Below, piece after piece: positions 1 through 7,176 of a stretch of 64,000 bases of DNA. Numbering within the stretch: the first letter of the stretch is position 1; each line of letters begins with the position of its first letter. Below the pieces are notes generated by a model that saw only the letters and a list, made by a program, of their open reading frames with translations, was not told the origin of the DNA and did no database searches. This DNA is from Sphingomonas sp. Ag1 (GTDB taxonomy: Bacteria > Pseudomonadota > Alphaproteobacteria > Sphingomonadales > Sphingomonadaceae), in the NCBI RefSeq assembly GCF_000980895.1, contig NZ_LAZX01000081.1:16970-80969 (forward strand), given 5' to 3'. Both the position numbers and the translations under genes were made by a program.

Positions 1-487
1 TGTAGTTCCTAAGGTCGGTCACATCGGCGACGGCATGAGTGTTGATCAGGAAATCGGGCAGCTGGCTGTGCGTCGAATAAAGGCGCGAATAGAGCGGCGG
101 CTTGAACCGCCGGTTGGCATTGGTCATCGCCGCACGCTCGGCCTCGAGCAGCCAGATGTCGTAATTGACCTGCGCTTGCGGGGAAAGTTTGGCGCGATCG
201 AACCCTGCCTTCAGCCGCGCGGCGCTGGCCTGCCGCCACGCGACAAAGGCGTCGGCGGCGGAATCGCTGATGTCGTTCCACCGGTCCCCGCCGTCCTTCA
301 GCCCCAGCCGGGTCGCGGTCTGCGGCTGGAACTTCAGCATCTCGGCGAATTCGGCGTCGAGGAAGGCGGTAAGCCGCGCGTCCTCGGCGTTGGCGGATGT
401 CGCCGCCGGCGTCTGCGCGGCAGCCGGCAGGGCCAGTCCGCTGGTGGCGAGGGAGGCGATCGCAGTGGCAAGGAGGAAGGGCTGCAC
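1..487 (-). CDS. DUF885 family secreted protein, N-terminal part (runs off window)
   Basis: The reading frame is open from a GTG at 487 to the window edge, so only the first 162 codons are seen. The GTG is chosen because AGGAG lies 5 bases upstream. The start gives a signal peptide ending in an AAAQT-like site, followed by a helical region that includes EMLKFQPQTATRLGLKDGG and YDIWLLEAERAAMTN. This matches the N-terminal style of DUF885 proteins, which are periplasmic metallopeptidase-like enzymes of about 600 residues. Catalytic motifs of that family lie further downstream, outside the window, so activity cannot be judged. It follows the M1 aminopeptidase on the same strand with a gap of about 58 bases, so the two may be co-transcribed as a peptide-degrading pair; that is inference. 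Confidence 0.72.
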   Translation of the reverse strand, partial: MQPFLLATAIASLATSGLALPAAAQTPAATSANAEDARLTAFLDAEFAEMLKFQPQTATRLGLKDGGDRWNDISDSAADAFVAWRQASAARLKAGFDRAKLSPQAQVNYDIWLLEAERAAMTNANRRFKPPLYSRLYSTHSQLPDFLINTHAVADVTDLRNY

Positions 488-545
488 AATGGCTCCTATC
501 AAGGGTGGCAAGGCTTAGGGTCGGTCAGTCGATCGCTGGCGGCGC

Positions 546-3206
546 TCACTTCTTCGCGGTCAGCGCGGCGCCGAGCTCGGCCGACTTCGCATCGCGCAGC
601 GCGCCGCACAGGCGGATCCCCTCCAGCGTGCGCTCGTAATCGAGCACGCCGGCACCTGCTTCGCGGATCTTGCCGCCGACCGCGGCATCGATGCGCGCCG
701 CACGATCGGCGCCGCATTGCGTGGCGAAGGATTGCGCGAGGCGGCCGGCGAAGATGCCGTTGGCATTGCCCAGCAGCGTATCGATATTCTCGACGATCCA
801 GTCGCCGGTCATCGCGCTGGAGCCCCGTGCCTGCGCCAGCCGCAGCAGCATCGTCGCCCGCTCGAGCGAGCGAAGCCGCGCATCGCCGAAGCCGAGCGCC
901 CAGGTGGCGATTTCCGGCTGGCCGCTGTCGGCGACCGCGGTCAGCGCGGCGCTGCGCACCACCGGGTCCTCGCTGGTGAGGCCAAGGTCCATGATCTTCT
1001 TGGCCGCGGGGAGGCCGCCCTGCCCGACGATCGCGGCGAAGCCATCGGCAAGATAGGTCGGGTCGAGCGCGGCCTTGTCCCCCGCGATGTAGCGCTGCGC
1101 CGCGGCGGACAGCTTCGCCAGCACCGCCTTGTCCTCCGCCTCATGCGCCAGCAGCGAGACGAGGTCGGCGCGCAGCTTCTGCCGGTCGGGATCGTCGCTG
1201 GCATAGGCCCCAGCCGCCGGATCGAAGCCGAGCGCGGCGAGGCGCGGCGCAAAGGTACGGTCGAGATAGGCGCGATACGCCGGCACGGCGGCGGCAGGGA
1301 TCACCCCGCGGCGGTTCAGCCCGGCAAGCCGCTGCGCCCCGTCGAGCGCAGCGTTCGAATCGGCGTTGGCCGCAAGCGCCGCCGTGCCGGCGAGCAGGAG
1401 AGGCGCATCCATCCGCCCGGCGCGGAACGCCGCCCACAGGCTGTCGCTGGCGGCAATCGCCTCCGCGCCCGACATCGTGGGGAAGGTCGCGATCAGGCGA
1501 TCCCAGTCGGCAGGCTCCAGATCGAAGCGGTAGTAGCCGGTGCCGCCCGCGTTGGGCATCAGCGCGGCATTGCCCGCCGGCGCGTCGATCACCGCCGACG
1601 GCCCGTCGATCAACGTGCACTTCCGCGTCGCCGCGACGCTGTAGCAGAACGGCACCGTCCAGCGGGTCGGTTGCGGCGTCTGGCCGATGAAGGTGTAGCG
1701 CGACTGGCTGGCGACCAGGCGGTTGCCGTCGCGCTTCAGCGTGATCAGCGGCACGCCCTGCTGGTCGACGAAGCTCTGCATCGCCGTCACCACGCGCGGG
1801 TCCTGCGCCGCATCGGCCAGGCTCTTGAAGAAGTCGGCGGTCGCGGCGTTGCCATAGGCATGGCGCTTCAGGTGCAGGCGCACGCCATCGCGGAACTTTT
1901 CGTCCCCCAGATAGCCGGCGATCATCGCGATCACATGGCCGCCCTTGCCATAAGTGATGCTGTCGAAGGCGGAATCGATGTTCGCATTCTCGGTGATCGG
2001 CTCATGGATCGGCCGCCCGACAGTGAGCGAATCCGTGTTCATCGCGGAGAAGCCGTCCTCCAGCCCGCCGACGCCGATGTTGAGCTCCGGCCGCCATTCG
2101 CCACCGATGCGGAAACCCATCCAGTTGGCGAAGCTTTCGTTCAGCCACAGATCGTCCCACCAGACGGGGGAGACGAGGTCGCCGAACCATTGGTGGGCAA
2201 GCTCATGCGCCACCACCATGCCGAACACCTTCTTCTGCGACACCGGCGCATCGGGCGCGAGCGCGATGATCCCGTCGCCGTAGATGTCGGCGCCGGCATT
2301 CTCCATCGCGCCCGGCATGATCGGCGAGCCGATCTGGTCCAGCTTGGGGAAGGGGAAGGGGGTGCCGAAGTAGCGCTCCAGCAGCGTGACGATGCGCGGC
2401 GTTTCCGCCTGCACATAGGCCGTCCGGTCCTTCAGCGGCTGGGTGACGGCGATGCCGAGCGGCAGCGGCTCGGCACGCTCCGGCGTCGGGGCGATCGCCG
2501 CGGTCTCGTGCACGAACGGGCCGGTGACCAGCGCGACCAGATAGGTGGGCAGCGGGCGCGTGGGGGCGAACTGGTGCTTCTCCAGCCCGCCGACCCGGGT
2601 CACGCCCTGCTCGGGCGCATTGGTGATCGCCTTTGAGCCGGGGTCGGTGGTGATCGAGATGGTGAAGGGCGTCTTGAACCCGGGCTCGTCGAAGCCGGGG
2701 AAGGCGGCGCGCGCGTCGATCGACTGGAACTGCGTCCAGCTATACCATTGGTCGCCGACCTTGACGCGGTAGAGGCCCGACGCGCTGTCGCCGAAGCTGC
2801 CGGTCCAGTCGAACACCAGCGTTACGGCGCCGGCGGGTACCGGCTGCGCGAAGTCGAGCCGCGCGGTGCCCGTCTTGTCGACCTGCGTGAAGGTGGCCGG
2901 GATCGTCCGCCCGCCGACGCGCGCCGACGCCTTTACCTTGAGGTCGCGGCCGTGGAGGTAGAGCCGGCTGGTCGGCGCCTTCACCGTCACGTCGATCTCG
3001 CCATGGCCGGAAAAGTCCGGCTTGCTCGGCTGGATCGTGAAATCGAGCCGGTACGCCTTGGGCATGGCGGCGTCCGACAACCGCCCCTTGGGCGCGGCGG
3101 GATCGGCGGCGATCGTGGGAGCAGCGGTGGCCGCCGGGGCTGCGGTCTGCGCGCCGGCGGTGGTGGCCAGCAGGGACAATGTCGTCGCGAGAAGGATGGC
3201 GCGCAT
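546..3206 (-). CDS. M1 family zinc aminopeptidase, secreted
   Basis: An 886-residue protein that removes N-terminal residues from peptides, probably in the periplasm. The signal peptide ends around residue 20 (TTAGAQ). The M1 exopeptidase motif GAMENAG is near residue 299. The zinc site HELAHQWFGD starts near residue 334, with the third ligand glutamate in WLNESFANW near 357. The C-terminal third is the helical ERAP1_C-like domain usual in this family, and the length is typical. The ATG at 3206 is chosen because GGAG precedes it and a signal peptide follows at once. The open frame extends 112 codons further upstream, but that part is low-complexity and unlike M1 proteins. A DUF885 gene lies just downstream on the same strand. 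Confidence 0.93.
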   Translation of the reverse strand: MRAILLATTLSLLATTAGAQTAAPAATAAPTIAADPAAPKGRLSDAAMPKAYRLDFTIQPSKPDFSGHGEIDVTVKAPTSRLYLHGRDLKVKASARVGGRTIPATFTQVDKTGTARLDFAQPVPAGAVTLVFDWTGSFGDSASGLYRVKVGDQWYSWTQFQSIDARAAFPGFDEPGFKTPFTISITTDPGSKAITNAPEQGVTRVGGLEKHQFAPTRPLPTYLVALVTGPFVHETAAIAPTPERAEPLPLGIAVTQPLKDRTAYVQAETPRIVTLLERYFGTPFPFPKLDQIGSPIMPGAMENAGADIYGDGIIALAPDAPVSQKKVFGMVVAHELAHQWFGDLVSPVWWDDLWLNESFANWMGFRIGGEWRPELNIGVGGLEDGFSAMNTDSLTVGRPIHEPITENANIDSAFDSITYGKGGHVIAMIAGYLGDEKFRDGVRLHLKRHAYGNAATADFFKSLADAAQDPRVVTAMQSFVDQQGVPLITLKRDGNRLVASQSRYTFIGQTPQPTRWTVPFCYSVAATRKCTLIDGPSAVIDAPAGNAALMPNAGGTGYYRFDLEPADWDRLIATFPTMSGAEAIAASDSLWAAFRAGRMDAPLLLAGTAALAANADSNAALDGAQRLAGLNRRGVIPAAAVPAYRAYLDRTFAPRLAALGFDPAAGAYASDDPDRQKLRADLVSLLAHEAEDKAVLAKLSAAAQRYIAGDKAALDPTYLADGFAAIVGQGGLPAAKKIMDLGLTSEDPVVRSAALTAVADSGQPEIATWALGFGDARLRSLERATMLLRLAQARGSSAMTGDWIVENIDTLLGNANGIFAGRLAQSFATQCGADRAARIDAAVGGKIREAGAGVLDYERTLEGIRLCGALRDAKSAELGAALTAKK

Positions 3207-3468
3207 GAAGGCTCCGAAAACCAGTTCCACGCAACCGGTACGGCCCGCCGCGACGCGCAGCAAGTATCCGTCGCAACGACGCGCAGGTGCGTGCGGCGGT
3301 GCGGGCGTTTCCGTCAACAGTTGTCGGCCCGGGCTGCGCGCGCTCCACCGGCCTGGGCCGAAGAATGGCACGGTTTCGCCGCGATAACCGCAATTTAGCC
3401 CCTCCTGCCCATTGCCAGTCAGGCGCCGCTCGTTCAGCCTCCGTCTTGGTATAACGGGGGATGAAGTG

Positions 3469-4281
3469 ATGCTGGTCGTTGCAGCGTTGATGTCGGCGGC
3501 GCTGGTCCAAGATGCGGACGCTCCACCGCCGCCGCAGAACACCGCTCCCGCACCTTCCGCCGAGCAACGGATCGCCGAGGCAGCGCGGCTTGGCCAGTTG
3601 ATCTTTGTGTTCGATCGCGCGGCCTGGGTCAGTTCCGACGCGCTGGTGGCCGTGCTGCAGAAGGATCAATTGTCGGACATCGGCGGCTATGTCGTCGAGC
3701 CGGCGGGGCCGCAGATGCTTCGCGTCACCTATTATCGTGGCAATCCGGCGGCCGCGCAGGCGGTCTTCGTGGCCGAGGTGAAGGGCGGCAAGGTCGTGCG
3801 CAGCACAGTGCTCGCCACGCCCGTCCCGCTCAGCGCGGAACAAGCGGTGCTTGCCCGCGCGCGCGACGTGGCGGCGCAAACGGCTGAGGCGCGCGCGTTC
3901 AAGCCATGCACGCCCGTCCCCTTCAACACCGTCGTCGTGCCACCGCGCGCGGGCGGTCCGGTTGCGGTCTATCTGCTGACGGCGGAGCAGGAGGCCGCGA
4001 CCTATCCGATGGGCGGCCATTTTCGCGTCGTCATCGGTCCCGACGGCAAGGTGCTCGCGTCCCGCCCCTATACCGCCAGTTGCATGAACATGACGGCGCC
4101 CAAGCTGCCGAAGGGCGCGCAGCCGGTCGGCTTCACCGTCTCGCACCATCTCGATCCGGTGCCGACCGAGATGCATGTCGTCGCATCCTACAACCTCCGC
4201 CTGCCGGTATTTGTCGCGACCCCGGACAAGCGCCTGTGGGAGGTGAAGGGCAGCAGCATCACCCTGGCCGCCGCGCCGTGA
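3469..4281 (+). CDS. hypothetical secreted protein
   Basis: A 270-residue protein that I do not recognise. It has a short hydrophobic N-terminus (MLVVAALMSAALVQDADA) that could act as a signal peptide, then a proline/alanine-rich linker and a soluble domain. Two cysteines (in FKPCTPVP and TASCMNM) could form one disulfide if exported. The ATG at 3469 has a purine-rich GGGGGATGAAG just upstream; an in-frame GTG at 3466 is an equally short alternative. The codon use and third-position G+C look native. It converges on the nikR-like gene, whose stop lies only 18 bases away, so there is no room for a separate terminator. No function is inferred. Confidence 0.7.
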   Translation: MLVVAALMSAALVQDADAPPPPQNTAPAPSAEQRIAEAARLGQLIFVFDRAAWVSSDALVAVLQKDQLSDIGGYVVEPAGPQMLRVTYYRGNPAAAQAVFVAEVKGGKVVRSTVLATPVPLSAEQAVLARARDVAAQTAEARAFKPCTPVPFNTVVVPPRAGGPVAVYLLTAEQEAATYPMGGHFRVVIGPDGKVLASRPYTASCMNMTAPKLPKGAQPVGFTVSHHLDPVPTEMHVVASYNLRLPVFVATPDKRLWEVKGSSITLAAAP

Positions 4282-4299
4282 CGTGGCGCGCGCGGACGC

Positions 4300-4779
4300 T
4301 CAGTTGGTGGGGGACAGGTGCGCCAGGCCGGCGTGGACATGAACGTCCGCCCCGTCGTGATGCTCATGATGCTCATGCGCGTCGACGCGCAGCAGATTGA
4401 TCGCGCCTGACCGCACCCCGCGTTCGGCGCGCACCTGATCGGCAAAGGCCCGAACCGCCGCGGCGGGCCCCCTCATCAGAACGCTTTCCATCGTGTGGAA
4501 ATGGTCGAGCCGCACCGCGGTGGTGGCGACGATCAGGTCATGGCTCGCGTGCTGCATCTCGGCGAGCCGCTTGGCGAGCAGGCGGATGCGCCGGTCAAAG
4601 ACATAGGACAGGTTGCCGACGCAGATCGCCGCGATCTCATTTTCCTGCTGCCAGCGATCGATGCCGTCGCGCACCAGATCCCGCACCGCCTCGGACCGGG
4701 TCTGGTACCCGCGCTCGGCCCGTATCGTGTCCAGGTCTGCACTGAGCTGGTCGCCGACGGAAATGGTGATGCGCTGCAT
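4300..4779 (-). CDS. NikR-like ribbon-helix-helix metal regulator, altered metal site, His-rich tail
   Basis: A 159-residue homologue of the nickel-responsive repressor NikR. Residues 1-45 form the ribbon-helix-helix domain (MQRITISVGDQLSADLDTI, then RSEAVRDLVRDGI); the rest is the ACT-like metal domain ending in FADQVRAERGVRSGAINLL. Against E. coli NikR as I recall it, His76 is kept (MQHASHD), but His87, His89 and Cys95 align with Ala, Arg and Thr. Three of four high-affinity nickel ligands are therefore missing. Instead there is a C-terminal extension rich in His (HEHHEHHDG, then HVHAG). The ATG at 4779 is chosen because the homology starts exactly there. It is divergent from a TonB receptor gene, its most likely target. 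The effector metal cannot be assigned. Confidence 0.88.
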   Translation of the reverse strand: MQRITISVGDQLSADLDTIRAERGYQTRSEAVRDLVRDGIDRWQQENEIAAICVGNLSYVFDRRIRLLAKRLAEMQHASHDLIVATTAVRLDHFHTMESVLMRGPAAAVRAFADQVRAERGVRSGAINLLRVDAHEHHEHHDGADVHVHAGLAHLSPTN

Positions 4780-4813
4780 GGACGTGATCCAATCACACGA
4801 GGCCGGCAAGAAG

Positions 4814-4857
4814 CATACGTAAAGTGCCGAATTCGCGGCCATTCAGCAATGCGTATG
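4814..4857. promoter_or_regulatory. inverted repeat in nikR-like / TonB receptor intergenic region
   Basis: CATACG at 4814-4819 and CGTATG at 4852-4857 form a perfect 6-bp inverted repeat separated by 32 bases, in the divergent promoter region. The half-sites share the GTATG/CATAC core of the E. coli NikR operator, but their order is outward-facing and the spacing is larger than the 16 bases known there. A candidate operator for the adjacent regulator; not proven. Confidence 0.4.
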
Positions 4858-4895
4858 AAGGTTGCTCGGAAACCTCTTACCGGGGCGAGCAGCAC

Positions 4896-6995
4896 ATGGG
4901 GCAGCAGCAGATCGGCGCCGCAGGCCCGCACGGCTCGCTGCTGCCGCGGGCGCTCGCCTGGCTCGTCACCTGCGGGGCCCTTACAGAGACGGCGGCTGTG
5001 GCGCAGGAGCGACCGGCCAGCTCCGCACCTCAGGATGCCGGGGATGACACGGACGGCGATCGCGCGACGGATATCGTCGTCAAGGGCCAGCGGCTTCGCG
5101 CCAACAACGCCTTCTCCTCCACCAGCTTCGATACCAAGGCGATTAAGGACCGACGGCTGACCGAAGTGGAACAGATTTTCCGCGAAGTGCCGGGCATGAA
5201 CGTGCGCGATTACAACCTGTCCGGCGTCGCCAACCAGATCGTCATCCGCGGCTTTGGCAACGGCGGGCATGGCGGCGACCTGGGCATGGTGATCGATGGC
5301 ATCCCGCTCAACGAAGCCAACAGCCATGCCGACGGCTATGTCGATACCAACGTCCTCGTCCCGCTCGAGATCGGCGCGATGACGATCTATCGCGGCCCCG
5401 TCTCCGCGCTGTACGGCAATTTCAATCGCGGCGGGCTGATCGCGTTCGAAACGCGCAAGGGCGGCCGCTATTGGGAGGGCGACGTCAGCGGCGGCGGGTT
5501 CGGCACGGGCGATGCCCAAGTCGCGCTGGGCACGCCGCTGGGCAGCAAGGTTCAGCTGAACGCGGCCGCGCAAGCATTTCGGACGGACGGCTTTCGGCCG
5601 CAATCGGATGCCCACCGGATCACCGCGGCCGCCCGCCTCGCGCTTGCGCTCAGCGACCGCCTCGACCTGTCGGTGTCGGCGCGCGGGCAGCATGCCCGGG
5701 GCGAATCCCCAGGCTATCTGACGCTCGCGCAATATCGCGCCGATCCCTATGGCATCGACCCGCGGGTGCAGAACGACGGGTCCAGCAAGGACTTCGCCAC
5801 GCTACGCGCCGATCTTGCCTACACTCTCCTCCCCGACGTCAGGTTGCTGGCCTTCGCCTATACCACGCAGCAGGATTTCACCCGCTTCTTCACCCGCGGC
5901 GCGGTGGCGCCGACCGCGATCTGGCGCCAGCGTGAGGAGAGATATGACCGCTCCGTCTATGGTGTCGGCACCAGTCTGAACGGCGCCACCAACCTGTTCG
6001 ATCGCCGGCTCGATTTCGTGATCGGGCTGGAGGGGTTCAGCGAGGACACGCAGTATCAATTCTATGACGATCTGAACTTCCGCCGCCGCACCGCCCCGGC
6101 GCAGTTCGACCGGACGCTGAAGCTGAACAGCGTCTCCGCCTTTACCGAGGCCAATCTGGTGATCGACCCTTTGCTCCAGCTGTCGCTCGGGCTGCGCTAT
6201 GACCGGTTCACCGGCGATTGCACGGTCGATGGCCCCGAGCAGCCCGGCGGCAATTGCGGCCGCTTCCGCACCGTCGACAATCTCAGCCCCAAGGCCGGCA
6301 TCCGGTCTCAGATTACCCCCTGGCTGCAGCTGCGCACCAGCTATGCGCAAGGCTTCGCGCTGCCCGAGGCGCAGGCCAAGTTCCAGACCGGGGCGCAGGG
6401 GCTGGATCCCAATACGATCAACCAGGTGGAAGTCGGCGGCAAGCTGACCCCGACGGAGGGGCTGGAGCTGGATGCGGTCGTCTATCGCGTCGATTCCTCC
6501 GACGAATTCGCCAGCACGGCGCCGGGCGTGTTCGTCAATTTCGGCAAGACGCGCCGCCGGGGCGTGGAGGCGTCCGCGCTGTGGCGGCCGAGCGCCGCCG
6601 TCGAACTGCGCGCGGTCTATGCCCATGCCACCTCGCGCGTGCGGCAGAACCTCGACCCGCTGCTGATCGGGAAGCACGTTACCGGCGTCCCCCGCGACAC
6701 GCTGACGATCTATGCGTCCGTCCGACCATTGCCGCGGCTGCGCCTGCAAGCGACCTACCGCCACGTCGGTTCCTACGCCGCGGATGCCGCCAGCACGCTC
6801 TTCTCGCCGGCCTATGATATCGTCGACGTCGGCGTCTCCTACGATCTCGACCGCTGGTTGCGCGTTCCTTCCCGCGCCTATCTCAACGTCGATAACCTGT
6901 TCGACACGGTTTACGCCTCCACCTTCAACTCCCTGAGCTCGGTGGGAACCGGCGCGCCGCGTTTCGTGCGGGTCGGCGTGCAACTCGGCTTCTGA
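4896..6995 (+). CDS. TonB-dependent outer-membrane receptor (nikR-linked)
   Basis: A 699-residue outer-membrane active transporter from the ATG at 4896. A signal peptide (LLPRALAWLVTCGALTETAAVAQ) is followed by a TonB-box-like segment DIVVKGQRL near residue 50, a plug domain with VEQIFREVPGMNVRDYN, IVIRGFGNGG and YRGPVSALYGNFNRGG, and a barrel ending in RFVRVGVQLGF with the usual terminal Phe. In-frame ATGs further upstream would put the repeat at 4852-4857 inside the gene and lack a signal peptide. It is divergent from a NikR-like regulator, so a metal or metal-chelate substrate is plausible. The substrate is not determined by sequence. Confidence 0.9.
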   Translation: MGQQQIGAAGPHGSLLPRALAWLVTCGALTETAAVAQERPASSAPQDAGDDTDGDRATDIVVKGQRLRANNAFSSTSFDTKAIKDRRLTEVEQIFREVPGMNVRDYNLSGVANQIVIRGFGNGGHGGDLGMVIDGIPLNEANSHADGYVDTNVLVPLEIGAMTIYRGPVSALYGNFNRGGLIAFETRKGGRYWEGDVSGGGFGTGDAQVALGTPLGSKVQLNAAAQAFRTDGFRPQSDAHRITAAARLALALSDRLDLSVSARGQHARGESPGYLTLAQYRADPYGIDPRVQNDGSSKDFATLRADLAYTLLPDVRLLAFAYTTQQDFTRFFTRGAVAPTAIWRQREERYDRSVYGVGTSLNGATNLFDRRLDFVIGLEGFSEDTQYQFYDDLNFRRRTAPAQFDRTLKLNSVSAFTEANLVIDPLLQLSLGLRYDRFTGDCTVDGPEQPGGNCGRFRTVDNLSPKAGIRSQITPWLQLRTSYAQGFALPEAQAKFQTGAQGLDPNTINQVEVGGKLTPTEGLELDAVVYRVDSSDEFASTAPGVFVNFGKTRRRGVEASALWRPSAAVELRAVYAHATSRVRQNLDPLLIGKHVTGVPRDTLTIYASVRPLPRLRLQATYRHVGSYAADAASTLFSPAYDIVDVGVSYDLDRWLRVPSRAYLNVDNLFDTVYASTFNSLSSVGTGAPRFVRVGVQLGF

Positions 6996-7064
6996 GAGGG
7001 ACGCGCAGCCCGAGCCGCAGGTTTGGCTTTCCTCGCCACCGAAATCGCCCGCGCCGCGCAATCA

Positions 7065-7091
7065 TTGTTTCGTTTAACGGATGTGAAACAA
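7065..7091. promoter_or_regulatory. inverted repeat upstream of second TonB receptor
   Basis: TTGTTTC at 7065-7071 and GAAACAA at 7085-7091 form a perfect 7-bp inverted repeat with a 13-base spacer, in a locally AT-rich stretch 86 bases before the receptor start. The arms are long enough to suggest a dimeric repressor site. No regulator gene is adjacent on this side. Confidence 0.35.
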
Positions 7092-7176
7092 AGCCTACAT
7101 CACGGCGTCATTTTCCCCCCCGACAGGCACGCGCACCGGTCGCGGTAAATCAGACAAGATCCTGACAGGGGAAATA

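Noticed and set aside
717..2636. Long plus-strand open frame opposite the M1 aminopeptidase
   Set aside because: It is an antisense shadow caused by high G+C; the minus strand has clear catalytic motifs.
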